Source of the DNA: Megascapheus bottae
Lineage: Eukaryota; Chordata; Mammalia; Rodentia; Geomyidae
Assembly: GCA_024803745.1 (NCBI GenBank)
Contig: JANJXV010000004.1
Coordinates: 46,618,358-46,682,357, forward strand
Direction: 5' to 3'
DNA: 64,000 nt
Made by a program: the position numbers and the translations under genes
Part shown: one piece after another, positions 23,880-35,750 of the stretch
How positions within the stretch are numbered: position 1 is the stretch's first letter
How the letters are laid out: every line of letters starts with the position of its first letter
The notes under the pieces: generated by a model
The model's input: the letters and a program-made list of their open reading frames with translations, nothing else
Told to the model about the DNA's origin: nothing
Database searches by the model: none

Positions 23880-25720
23880 ATTAACTGTAATGTCCTTCAA
23901 GCAAGTTTTCTCTTTTGTTCAAAGAAGATGTGAAGCATGAATGTTATGTGATTTTCCCATTTTCTGTGCACAAAGTAAGCTCTTTAATGCTTGTATTAGA
24001 CAACTGTTAGGTACAGTACGCTGTGAGGATCAAACTCCTTATGTCATAATATTAAACAATTGTTTTTGGCCACACCATTGAATTTCAACTGCCTGAGGTA
24101 TCGCCTGTGCTGCAAATCAAGTCAAATTAAGAATGTATACTCTAGCAAATTGAAGAAGCAGATAAGCAGAAGCAGAAAAAAGCCAATAGGAAGATTATCC
24201 TTGTAATGTTTCATTAAGCAACTTCCATTAGCGAAGAAAAAAAATCATTAATGCTAACCCATGTTTGAACTTAAAAACACAAAATGAAAACTGATTCACA
24301 CAGTGTGCTCTTCTTAGCAACCTGTGCTTTTAATAACCACTCTTTGAGACATGACAAGTATCATCTTGAATTTTATGTGAACTGATTCACCAAAGTCATT
24401 CAGTAAATTAATGTAGTTTTGGAAAATTAACAGCAAAGTAGGCATGCCGCCAAATGTCTAATGACAAATTGAAGGGTTTGGAGATGTGTCTGTCTATTTG
24501 CAGTATTGGAACTGTTTTCAAAACACAAACACACTGGAAACGTTGCTGGCATGACAGGAGATGCAGTCATCACGTGATTTTAATTGACAAATAATTTTAT
24601 TTTTAACATGAATAACTTCACCTAGCCGATGACAGCATTATCATGTATAATCTACTGATATTCTTTCCTGTATCATGCACCCTTTAATTTTGATGAATTC
24701 GATCAAATCTGACTGGTAGGATGGTTGTTTCTAGCAAGTCAAAGGAAGTCCACAGCGAATTGGAGGGAGGGTTCTGGTGAGAGGATGGTGATTTGTCACA
24801 GGGGTTGAGACCATCTTTAGCATTACCTGTTGTGCAGATATTATTATCCTTCATTTATCTTCCAACTTGCATATTCAGAGTGTGATGTGTCATATACTGT
24901 CAACAAGGTTCTGAGCATCTCGCCAATTTTCATCAGGTATACACGAGTATATGCTTGAGGATGAAGACAGGGAAAATTGCAAAGCTTTATCGATCTACAT
25001 ATAATTAATCTTCAGATGTTAGCTTTAATGTCTGGCATAATAGCCCCAGCCTATAGCCTGATTTCATGTAGGGAGCAGCTGAAATGCAAAATGATCACAA
25101 ATATGAACACACTCTAGCTAAGGGCAGGTATTCCAACATTGGCATTAAAGATAAATACAATAGAGTATTGACATAATGTAGTAAGGTTCCTTTGCTATTA
25201 AAAGGCTTTGTTCTAAAGCATATCTGTGTACACAATGAGATGATGAACACAGTGCATCACATAGCTAAATTTAATATATGCAGGGATATGATGTTTGCAA
25301 TGCATGCATTTCAGCAGGTCCCATTAGTGTGCCTTTCCCCTCCAGTGAAAACAGAATGAACCACAGCCCCTTCTGGTTTGCATAAAGCAAACAAAATTAG
25401 ATTTGCTTTGCTGAATTGAAACCCGCTTGGGACTGTGAGCCTCTCTCGGGGACAAATTACTTCAAACAATCCCTTTGTACCATAACAAAATCAAAAAATT
25501 CAGGCCAATCAACATGGCTCAAAACCCTTAACACAAGAATTAGTAATACAACCTAGTCTATTTTTTATTGCTTCTGTGCTACAGCTCCTTGTTTTAATGT
25601 AATTACACTTATTTGCGGTCCACATGTTAAGTAAGCTTGCATATGTTAACTAATGCGACATAAAACAACTTTCCTAATTTTACTATTGCTACAAGCATTG
25701 TTCCCCCTGGAATAAGACCC
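23880..25720. promoter_or_regulatory. repeat-free block, candidate conserved non-coding DNA
   Basis: About 1.8 kb with no recognisable mobile element, flanked by repeat-bearing DNA. It contains dense AT-rich homeodomain-type and TALE-type strings (for example 'ttttaattgacaaataatt' near 24578 and 'gatgacagcat' near 24628). A higher-GC part lies near 25320-25460 with several CpGs ('acccgcttggg', 'tctcggggac'). Regulatory function is inference only. Confidence 0.3.
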
Positions 25721-26517
25721 AAATGTTGGACAAGTTAAACACTAACGTTATTAAATTAAATCTATTTTTAGATTTTTGATAAATGAATATAGACAGAATG
25801 TCAAATGTTTCTTCAGATAGGTGGAGAAACTGATTGACAATCAGATTAGACTATTAAAACTATTGGTTTATGGAGTGTCATTCACTTGATATTTCTTGGC
25901 TTTTTAAGTCTATTCCCTTGTGCAAGACGAGAACATACAAATCTATAGAACTGAAATCTCTGAAGTCAGACATTTGAATAGACTACTTAAATACAGCAGT
26001 ATTAATTAGTATCTAGATGATATACTTTTCTACTTCTTTTAACATTTGGACACCATCAGAGATTATGCACCATTAAAACATTTATCTGAACCATGAGTTT
26101 GATGACTTTAAAATTTGGGATAGTTGTAGCTTTTGTATACATTAGCTAGATCAAAACTTGCTTCCTCCATCGACTCATTCATCATGCATACTTATTCCTA
26201 GAAAAGAAGAATGTGTCAAAAATTTATATTTGAATTTTGTCTGATTGTTAAAGATTCAGTTAAATCTGAATATCTTGAGTGAGCTCCACTTGGCATTGGA
26301 AAAAATACAGTAGTTGAAAAGGGTCTGTCAATAAGTATGGAGTTATCTTATATAATTATGGGAACACTTAGCCACAAATAATCTATCAGTTTGGTTCAAC
26401 AACTTACTTGCCAATTCTGTCTAAAAGATCATTTTGACTTATTTGCTATTGAATAGTTTATACATAGGATTGATAAATTTCTTCTTCCCGCCACCACACA
26501 GATTCAATCTGAGTGTC
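25721..26517. other. unique AT-rich sequence
   Basis: No gene or repeat recognised. Confidence 0.4.
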
Positions 26518-26529
26518 TAACACACACGC

Positions 26530-26570
<41 letters not shown>
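26518..26570. repeat. (CA)n microsatellite
   Basis: About 26 CA units with two early CG interruptions. Confidence 0.98.
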
Positions 26571-26571
<1 letters not shown>

Positions 26572-26604
26572 TTTAATTAAATTATTCATTAAGGCTTTTT
26601 TCAT

Positions 26605-26722
26605 AGGGGCTTTTCTTTTTCTTTAAAAATATTGTAATTATAAAGGTGATATTCAGAGGGGTTACAGTTATGAGTTAGGTCCATTGAATTCTGTCTATTA
26701 AAATTTCTTTTTAAATATTGTA
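26605..26722 (-). repeat. antisense L1-like 3' end fragment
   Basis: The + strand 'attgtaattataaaggtgat' followed by 'cagaggggttacagttat' looks like the reverse complement of a rodent L1-type 3' end. Family not resolved. Confidence 0.4.
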
Positions 26723-26730
26723 ATTTATTT

Positions 26731-26858
26731 GGGGGTGGGAGGGAGGGAAATGGGGACCAAGACATGAGAAAGGGTATCAATGTATGTGAAGTAATGCACC
26801 TTCTATCTGGCGAATATAACATAACCCTTTTATTAATTACAATAAAAATATATGAAAA
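26731..26858 (+). mobile_element. very short L1 3'-end insertion
   Basis: Starts at a G-rich tract (gggggtgggagggaggg) and contains 'gggaccaagacatgagaaag', 'gaagtaatgcaccttctatc' and 'attacaataaaaatatatg'. No exact TSD could be read. Confidence 0.9.
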
Positions 26859-27838
26859 AAATAATATTGGCTGTGGGCCTCAAGTTGGGCATATGGATAT
26901 GTATTCCTTTTTTTTTTTAAAGCAAAAGTAGTCTACACTAGGTCAGATCCCCCCCCACCAAAGAACTTATGCTGAAATTATTTGACAGCGCTTTTTTAAA
27001 ACAATTTAATAGAACAGTATTCCAAGTACCTGAGAAAAGAAGGTAAAAGTATAATCATGACCTACATGTATCTCCAGATAAACAAAATATACAAACACTT
27101 GTGTGTATATGTGTCTTTGTGTGTTCACACACACACATTTATACTTTAATCTACCTTCAGAATAAGGGTTCTAATGCAGATGGAGGTAGGGGAAATTGTT
27201 GCTGTCCTACAAGAAGCCTCAAGGACGTAAGATCGAAGTGGCAGCCTATTTTGAAAGACCACTTTCTATTTCTTCAAGCCAAAATGCTAACAACCAATTC
27301 TTTTAAAGAACAAGAGATGATGTCATTATTTTAGCTTTATTCATCAGATACAGGAATGAAAACTACCTTAGTTTTGTGCTATTTTCACTTTCTATTATTT
27401 AGGTCTTATATTAAGTTCTTGGATCAGCTCCCAACCTATTGTGATTCTAATTTGATTTGTATATCCCTCACTTTCTCAGAGGTACTTTAAAAACTTAAAT
27501 GAAAGAAAATGAATTAGTTGTATGTACATGCTGGAGCATCAAGAGCAAAGATAGATCAGTGAGTTGAATTCAGTTCAAAAAGAATAATTAAATGATCTTA
27601 CACCTGCTCTCTCATCATGCTCCCTTACCTAAAAAAATCATTCTTTTCTTCTCCAACTTTACCTCAGTGCCCCATTTCTGTCTAGTGTCAATGCAAAATG
27701 CATAGCTGAGCCTTCCTTTTCTCTTTAGTACAAGCTGTAACACTTCAGTTAAATATATTAATAAGTCAGATTTTTGCTTTTTGTTGCTAAAGTACTGATG
27801 CCTGTCCTGGGGATGTGTGGGGGTGTGAGAGAGCTGCA
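26859..27838. other. unique sequence
   Basis: No gene found. Short TG/CA-rich patches lie near 27100-27140. Confidence 0.4.
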
Positions 27839-27908
27839 CAGAGAGAGAGAGAGAGACAGAAAGAGAAAGACAGAGAGAGAGAGAGGGAGGGAGAGGGAGA
27901 GAGAGATG
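27839..27908. repeat. GA-rich low-complexity tract
   Basis: About 70 bp of imperfect GA/GGGA repeat. Frames of Arg-Glu over it are artefacts. Confidence 0.95.
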
Positions 27909-27934
27909 AGATTGGGAGAGAAAGACTGGGAGAA

Positions 27935-28140
27935 AGATTTGATCCTGGGACTTGAACTCAGGGCCTGGGTGCTTTGATCTAGTACTCTACCACTTTGATC
28001 CACAATACCATTTCTAGATATTTGGTAGTTAATTGGAGAGACTAGTCTCATGGATGCCTCCCTGGACTGGTTTGAACCTCAATTTTCAGATATCATCTTC
28101 CTGAGTAGGTTGGATTATAGGCATATGCTTGGCTGGATTT
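27935..28140 (-). mobile_element. B1-like/ID dimeric SINE, diverged
   Basis: Antisense right half 'gggacttgaactcagggcct' and 'ctagtactctaccac', linker 'ttaattggagagactag', then a decayed B1-like half ('gagtaggttggattatagg'). Confidence 0.8.
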
Positions 28141-28159
28141 TCTTAAATTATATAATTAT

Positions 28160-28272
28160 TTCTGGCCATATACCAGTGGTTCATGGCTGTAATGCTAACT
28201 CTATAGGAGGCTGAAATCTAAGGATCACAATCAAAGCAGGAAAATCATGGGACTCTTACCTCCACTTAAAAA
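28160..28272 (+). mobile_element. B1-like SINE half
   Basis: 'ggccatataccagtggttca' through 'aggaggctgaaatctaagga' matches the left half of the B1/ID dimer. It stops at the IDL-Geo copy that follows. Confidence 0.7.
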
Positions 28273-28470
28273 TGGGGGCTGGAAGCATGGCCTAGTGGTA
28301 GAGTGCTTGTCTAGCATGCAGGCAGCCCTGGGTTGAATTCCTTGGTACGACATACCCAGAAAAACCTGAAAGTGATGCTGTGGCTCAAGATATAGAGCTA
28401 TATAGCCTTGAGAAAGTTCAAGGAGACAGCTTAGGCCTTGAATTCAAGCCCCAAAACTGGCAAAAAATAT
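28273..28470 (+). mobile_element. IDL-Geo-like dimeric SINE
   Basis: Left half 'ggcctagtggtagagtgctt' with B-box-like 'gggttgaattcc'. Right half runs from 'gctgtggctcaaga' to 'caagccccaaaactggc', then an A/TA tail. Confidence 0.9.
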
Positions 28471-28504
28471 ATATATATAACAAAAGCAAACTACTAAAAG
28501 AAAA

Positions 28505-28615
28505 AATTAAAAGCTGAAAGTAGAGCTGTTGCTCACATGGTAGAGCACTAACAATCTTCAGGTAAAAAGAAACACAGATATAGCACCCAAGCTCTGAGTT
28601 CAAGCCACAGGACTG

Positions 28616-28616
<1 letters not shown>
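28505..28616 (+). mobile_element. ID-like right-half SINE fragment
   Basis: 'gctgttgctcacatggtaga' through 'gagttcaagccacaggactg' matches the shared right half. It runs straight into the CA repeat. Confidence 0.8.
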
Positions 28617-28669
<53 letters not shown>

Positions 28670-28692
28670 GCATACACACACACACACACACC
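28617..28692. repeat. (CA)n microsatellite at a SINE tail
   Basis: About 37 CA units with a few CG and TA interruptions, starting where the SINE A-tail is expected. The minus-strand Cys-Val frame over it is an artefact. Confidence 0.98.
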
Positions 28693-29371
28693 ACAGACGT
28701 ACTCTATTGTGAATTATATTACACACTACATGTGTCACTATTATTTTTTTTGCTCAACCTATTTCATTTTCCCTTAGACTTTCTTATATGTTGATTGAAT
28801 TAGATGAAGATTAGTGGCCCAGCAAAGGGAAAGGAATATTGGTCAGATTAAATTATTTGCCTTCAATTAATTATCCTTTTCTTATTCTGAGAAAGAAGTT
28901 GCTCATTTAGCTTCACTTGGAAGAAGTTAATGGACTTGGGTGAAGCACTCAAACTATCACTTGAACCTTAGATTTTTTTCCCCTGCTGTTCACGTGTTAT
29001 ATAGAATATTGTCATGAGTCATGGGAAAGAGATAAAGAAGATATTGTGTGCTATCTCCATCAGATTAGGTCTTAAGGCATTTCTACAGATTATAGAAATG
29101 TAGGCCATATATCTGTAATTGGTATAATGATATCTACACAGAAAGATTGGTACAGACTTGTGGAGAAATTTCAGAAATGTAACAAAATTATAATTATTAC
29201 ATATTAAATTGTCATTTGCTATCTCTTAGCATAGGACCCAGTAAGCAGGACCAATAAATGTTAGCTTTGGCCACTTCCAGCTTCCTTAGTTTAATAAATA
29301 TTTTTCAAAAATTTCTCAGTAGACTTTTGAATTTTATGGGAAAGTAAAATGTTCTATTAAAGAATTTTCAT
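28693..29371. other. unique sequence
   Basis: No gene or repeat recognised. Confidence 0.4.
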
Positions 29372-29492
29372 GGGTGGGGGAAGGGAAATGGGGACAAAAC
29401 TATAAGAAGGGGTATCAGTGTTTGTGAAGTAATGCACCTTCCATCTGGCAAATACAATGTAACCCTTCTATTAATTACAATTAAAAAAAACT
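29372..29492 (+). mobile_element. very short L1 3'-end insertion
   Basis: Starts at 'gggtgggggaagggaaatgg' and runs through 'aaggggtatcagtgtttgtg' to 'attaattacaattaaaaaaa'. No exact TSD. Confidence 0.92.
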
Positions 29493-29972
29493 TTTCACAT
29501 TTAATTGAATGTTAAAAAATACCCTCTTTTCCATAAAAAGATGAGAAACAAGTTACTAGTAACTTGTTATGAAAATGAAAGCAACTAAATTTATTCATAT
29601 TTTGCCTGGCATATATTTTATATGCATAAACCACCAAGATGTATATCAAATGTTAAATGACAAATTAAAATCTTTGGAATGAGCTTAAATGTTTTGATTT
29701 AGTGTTGATGGTTTTATTTTGCTATGTGAAAATTCGTAATTTCCTTCTAGTTCTCTTCCTCTTTCTTTCATTCCTTGCAAATCCTCCTTTCCTTTAATTG
29801 AGCTTTAAAGCAATGATGAGGAAAGTGCAATCATTGCAGTCAGAGAGCAATAAGAAAAAAACAATGATGACCATAAATATCAAAACATCTGCGGCATGAT
29901 TCTATGGTTCTAACCATTTCACTTATGAATGTATTCTATTTCATTTCATGTCATAAACTGGATGTTCTTTAT
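29493..29972. other. unique sequence
   Basis: No gene or repeat recognised. Confidence 0.4.
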
Positions 29973-30153
29973 TTGCCAGTCCTGGGCTTTATCAGGCCAG
30001 AGCACTATCCTTGGGCTTTCTCAAGTGTAGCACTCTACCACTTGAGCCACAGCACCATTTCTGGCTTTTCTATGTATGTGGTACCGAGGAATTAAACCCA
30101 TGTCTTTGTGCATACTAGCCAAGCATTCTACCACTAGGCCAAACTCCTGGCCC
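29973..30153 (-). mobile_element. IDL-Geo-like dimeric SINE
   Basis: Antisense copy from 'ttgccagtcctgggctt' to 'taggccaaactcctggcc'. It has small deletions in the right half and lacks a long T-run, so it is moderately old. Confidence 0.9.
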
Positions 30154-30619
30154 TGGAGGCTCTTTGTCAAGAAAAATAAGCCTGACTGAAAAAGTATGAC
30201 ATATTTTGTATTATATATGATAGATTACAGATTGTTTTTAAAGAACATGAAGATGCAGAAGTGATTGCTTTGGAAAAGAATTACTGGAGGGTTAATGAAG
30301 TACATTATATTCATGGATAAAAATATTTTAAAGAAATTCATATTTGATATAGAACAAGGGGCCAAAGTAGAGACTAATTTAATAAAAAACTGAGTCAATC
30401 TAATAATTGCATAAAACTCTTCAAATGTAGGGAGATATACTGGAGTGCACAAAGCATTTACAATCACAAATGGCTAGAGTACAATTTCTCCACATGATAT
30501 TATAGTTGAAAGTGCAAAGAGTATAGAACAGAGTGCTAAAAGCTGTCTTAGGAAATTACCAAGTTAGTTACACTGGCAAGCCTATGAATATAGTAACAAA
30601 TAGAAATCATAAAGGCCAA
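30154..30619. other. unique sequence
   Basis: No gene or repeat recognised. Confidence 0.4.
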
Positions 30620-31650
30620 AAGAGCATGGACTGTTGTATTTCAAGTACTGAAAGAAAAATAACAGCTATAGGAGACTACTATATCCAAAAAAACCCTGTA
30701 AATCTTAAAATCAAAAGGAAAGTAAAACCTTTTTGTGATGAGAATAAACCAAAGCAATCCACGAACAGTAAGCCAGCATTGCAGGAAATACTCAAAAGAC
30801 TGCTACATTCAGGAAAGAAGATAAATACAACCATGAGAATATGGGAAATAATATATGTATATGTATATATTTATATATATCACTAGAAGAATAGATAAAA
30901 ATGAGTATTAGAAGAGAATCAACCATTGTTAACTCACTAAACCAATAAACATCTAATATAAATAAGGGCCTAATCAGTAGATTTTTTTTTACTAATAACT
31001 GAATGTAAGTCATATTAATTCTCTAATATAAAGAAATGCCGACTGAATATACTAAAACACAAGATCCAATTGTTTTCTGTCTGCAAGAAATTCATCTCAC
31101 TGGTAACCATGCACAAAGTGAAAAAATAGAAAATGCTAGTCCAAGAAAGTGGTTTCCAAGTACAAGTATACATAGCTATATTCTCCTCTGTCGAAGAGAC
31201 TTTATTCCAAAATAAATTATCAGATATAAATTATATCACTACACATTAATGAGAGGACAATCTACTGAGAAGATATACTGATTGTAATGTGTGTACCATA
31301 TGTTAGTATGCCTAATTGTTTAAAACAAACACTACCAGAAGGAAAAATAGACAGGTACGGATATGATAACAATGGATGATTTCAAGATCCTACACTCATC
31401 CCGAGAATATAAACAGTATGAACAGATCAACAATGAGATCATAGCAGCAATAAAATATCTCTCACAAGGAAAACATTTTTGAAAAATTAATATAGTATAT
31501 CTTTAAAAGAAAACAGACAAGAATGCTCCCAAAACTATTCTAAAAATACAAAAAGTGAGAAATACAACACCTCCACCTCATTTTATGAAACCAGATAACC
31601 TCAATACTAAAACTGCATAGAGAAAGGACACCTAACACTGTGGATTCCTT
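30620..31650 (+). mobile_element. ancient L1 fragment, sense
   Basis: Very decayed. 31067-31130 translates roughly as a CLQEIHLTGNH-type block, matching the QETHL motif of the L1 ORF2 endonuclease domain. Sequence around 31325-31385 resembles the downstream KQTL...GKIDR part of the same domain. 30620-30830 resembles another ancient-L1 block ('ttgcaggaaatactcaaaag'). No frame is open across the element. A TA-rich stretch lies at 30848-30885. Confidence 0.6.
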
Positions 31651-34600
31651 TATCTGATGACAAATGTAAAAATTCTCAATTAGTTTGTAAACCAAATTCA
31701 ACAATAGCTTAAAAAATCATGCACCAGGATAAATTATTCACTGTTTATTATCTTAATTACCAAATTATGCTTCATGAAGCACCTTATGTAGATGATAGCC
31801 TTTATCCTTTGTTTTAGAGGAGCCAGGACTCATGCCTGAAGAAAGGAAAGTATTTAATGGATATCCTACTTCTTAGATCTTGGTTTCTGCCTCTGATTTC
31901 AAAACTTTCTCAGGTATTACTACTTAAGATAATGTAGTCCTTTCTGTGCAGTGTTTCACATATGGATGCCTTGTGTTTTGTAACATTAAGTAGCTATTTT
32001 TTCTATATTTGATTTTGCTTGCCTTTCCAATTTGAGAAGTTTCTAGTGATCTTTAAATCAGTTGATTCTCTACATATACTTAGCTGTGTGATGTTTATAT
32101 AGAGGTATATTTGACTTGTTTTTCTCTCTACCTGTATTATTCATCAGTTGCTGAATCTTGTTAACATTTTTCCATTAAAGTCTTTCACATATTAAACCTA
32201 ATATTCTAAATTATCTATCTGATAGTCCCAGTATTTATATCAGATTTTAATCAGGATATGATACTTATTTTGTCTCATCACGTTCTGTTGATTTCTTCAT
32301 GCCTTTGAGCATAGCTTATCAGTTGTTGCTGTTGTTAGATGTGTTATATTGTGTGATAAGAACTTAATTAAAGAGTGATTTGAACTTGAGATGAATTTAT
32401 TATTATAGCTGTAAATGCAGAGATTTTAAATTCCTCTAGATTTTTTCCTTCTCTTTTGGTTTTGGTATTTCCTAAAGCCATTCTAGGAGAGATAGTATAT
32501 CCTGCAACACTTTCCATCTATGGAAAATGGAGAATAGTAGGTGTGGATATGAGTAAGAGGGTTGAACATTATAATATCTGCGTAATTCTGAGCCTTTGTG
32601 TGGAATCTGTGTTGTGGAGCTATGACCTACATAAAGGCTTTCACACATTTTCCATGGTATGGTGTTTATCTTTTTCTTCTTTACTCTTCTCAGGCTACAG
32701 TGTTCCCAACTTCCATTTACTATATTCTACCTACCCAAGCCCTGCCTTAATGAATCAGGGAGTAGACAGAGTCATTTCTTCCTCTCACCGTAGACCATAC
32801 TTTGCAATCTGTAAAATTACTGCTTAATTAGTAGGGAGTTCAGTGGGCCTCCCCCCTTTATTTTGATAGAAAATTATCTCAGTCGTGTGTCTTTCCTGGA
32901 TGTATGAGCTGAGGTGGCAATTTGCCCTGACATTTTAGATCTCTGATGGGTTCAATTAAAGTTATTTATTTTCACACTGTCTAGATTTGTGGTGCTGTTT
33001 TAGGAGAAGAATGACAACTTCCAAGTTATTTATGTGTTGGAGCTGAAATCACAAGTCTCAACAATTATAAAATTATTGTTTGCTCAGGCAAAAAAATATC
33101 TGAAGAAGAAAATGAATCATCCAGAATTTATTTTTAAAAGTTGTGTAGTTAAACAATCCTTTACCACTTCACCAGAATATTTTAGCAATGGTTTTCCAAG
33201 TTCTGTAGGCATGATTTTCCCAGGTTAAATGAGGTAGACCAGTCCTTTGGGCTGTACATTGCTAAGTATAGTTATGGTCATGGTTATAATAATGGCTATA
33301 GTATAAGCTGAATCTGGTTTCTAAACATGCCAGTCATTTGGTTGATATAACACCAAATATATAAACATTTGAAACATTAAAAACATTTGAAATCTGATTA
33401 AAAATTTTCATTCATCTATTTGACCTCACCTATTTGTTAAATGCCTCCTGAGTTCTCTTGTACCTGAAGTTAAATGTAAGTCCTAATGTGTTTTTCTACA
33501 AAAAAGGAAATAAACTATCATATATGAATGAATAAGTATGTTGGCTACTATTATGCCAGTAGCTCTACTATGCTATTTTTACAGAAAATCTTGAATGTTG
33601 ATATTGCTATAAATAGCAGCTACAAATGAATTTTGGGTGCATTGCTGGCAGGTTTCTGGTATACAAATGAACATGACTTGCAAATAGCAATTTTACAGTT
33701 CCCACATATGGAAATTCACTTCTTTGTATAATATTCTGCTTCAAGGTTTAGAACAAGTATGCACAGCAATTTTCATTCACACAACTTTGAATAATGTGTT
33801 TGCTTAGCTATTTCCATTCCTTCTGTAGATTAATCCCAGCTGTATCCACTGATTGTCTGTACTAAGTTCTAGGTTGTCATGTCCAGTGAGCAGAGGGAAA
33901 TTTAGATCCAGTTTGATCAAGTTGTATGTGGAATTGTATGTGAGTCTCTTACCATGAAATTGGAAGTACAGGTATGTCTTATGTATATCATGGTTTGGAG
34001 TCCTGTGGCATTTAGTTATAATTGGAAACCAACTACATAATCTCTGATTACATTTCAGGGCACTCCTTTCGTTTCTGTTTAATACCAGCATAAGTAGTGT
34101 TCAGCAATTAAAGATGATCAAAAATGATACAGGTCTCTTTTGAACCAAATAGATGATCTCTTGTCATGCTTTTGCCACTGCTTGAGTGCAGTGGACTCAA
34201 AACACCATAAAAATTTGTGCTAAAAGATGGTTAGCAGTATTTTCTTCAGACAACATGAGAAGGAAAGCTATCCATTGACCAGAAGTACTGCATTGCTATT
34301 AACATAGCTAAGAATAAATATTGTTGTGTTGAGTATTGACACTTAGTAGTTTATGTGCTGCTTGCAGCTAGCACAGAAATTATTACTGGATGAGGTAAAC
34401 TGCTATCACAGATACAAATAGAATTCTACCTGTCTTATACTAAAGTGAACTTTTCTAAGGCTTGTTGGCCTTATTTTCTAGCCACTACCATCTGAGCTTC
34501 ATTGCATGATGAAGACAGAGCCCTTTTTTTTGCTCACAATTACAACAGATTGGGTATTATAGAGAATGAACAACTTAGGAGATTCTAAACAGCAGATAGA

Positions 34601-35519
34601 AACAATTAATGTACAGATAGGTTTATATGCCCTTCTAGAATTTGTCTGCCCCAAAGCAATTTGTCTATGTACTACAATCCAATATTTCTTCTTCCACAAT
34701 GTAGTAGCTGTTACCTTTTTCCTCCTGACAGTAAGTTAGGTAAACTGAGTCCTAGGAAACAGAGTGGAAATGGCCTGACTCTATCACTATGGTGAGGCGA
34801 ACCACCCATCAATCAGGAAAGTCTACCTACCACTAGGAAGTCAGCAAGCAGTAACCTTACTTTGAGTCAAGCATCTGATATTTTAGTTTAGTAGTTACAG
34901 TAGTTGAAATTTTATTAATAAATAAGAGAGGGAAACTAAGAAGACCATGCTCGAGAAGTAGTACCAAAATTAAACTAGGAAAATATGCCTGGCATTCATA
35001 AAGCAGGAAAATAAATATTAACATCCAGATTACTGATAAAAAGACAGAATCATGGAAAGTGAGAGCAAGGGCTATTTAGAGAAAGCAACTAAAAATAATT
35101 GAAGACTAATACCAGAAACAGAAACTGTCTGTAAATAGGTTTTGAAGTTCATCTGATATAAATGATGGGAATATATCGGGTTCCAAAGGGGAAAGATTTG
35201 GACGGACCATTTCGTGGGTTCTGATCTTTATTTACTTTAGAGAGTTAATCAGAAAGGGAATAATACGAATTTATATGTCCTATAATTTCTATATCATGAT
35301 TTAGTATTATAGGGTTTCAATAAAAACCATAGAAGGAAAACATCTCTTTGAAATAAATAATCCTAAACAATTGTTCAAGTTAGGAATCTCTTCTATGACA
35401 TTACAGAAAAATAGTCATTAAATTTCCCTTGAAGTTTTCCTACGAATTGAAAACTATTTGTCTTGATAAGCACTCTTCTTTCATGTTTGAATAGGATTAA
35501 TTTCAACAGCTTTCAAAAG
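31651..35519. other. mostly unique AT-rich sequence
   Basis: About 3.9 kb without a recognisable gene or SINE. 31880-33000 could be very old repeat (T-rich, with 'ttctgttgatttcttcatgc' near 32284), but I cannot assign it. The 123-residue plus frame at 32456-32827 and the 95-residue minus frame at 33804-34091 show no motif. Confidence 0.35.
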
Positions 35520-35521
35520 TG

Positions 35522-35750
35522 AGTGGGCACTAGTGGCTTACACCTGTAATCCTAGCTACTCAGGAGGCTGAGATTTGAGAATTTCAGTGCAGAGCCAGTT
35601 TGGGCGGACAAATGTTTACTTTTCTTTTCTATAGTTGACCAACAGAAAGCTAGAAATGGAAATATGGTCCAAGTGGAGGAAAGCTAGCCATGAGAGAAAA
35701 AGCTGAGTAAGAATGTGTGGCCTCAGAGTTCATGCCTCAATACCAATGAA
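35522..35750 (+). mobile_element. B1-like/ID dimeric SINE, diverged
   Basis: 'gtgagtgggcactagtggct', then 'cctagctactcaggaggctg', then a decayed right half ending near 'gagttcatgcctcaatacca'. Confidence 0.85.

Noticed and set aside
28617..28692. CRISPR-like regular array
   Set aside because: It is a dinucleotide microsatellite with no spacers. No feature in the window is prokaryotic.
32456..32827. 123-residue plus-strand open frame
   Set aside because: No recognisable domain, no splice or promoter context, and T-rich composition similar to neighbouring non-coding sequence. Probably chance.
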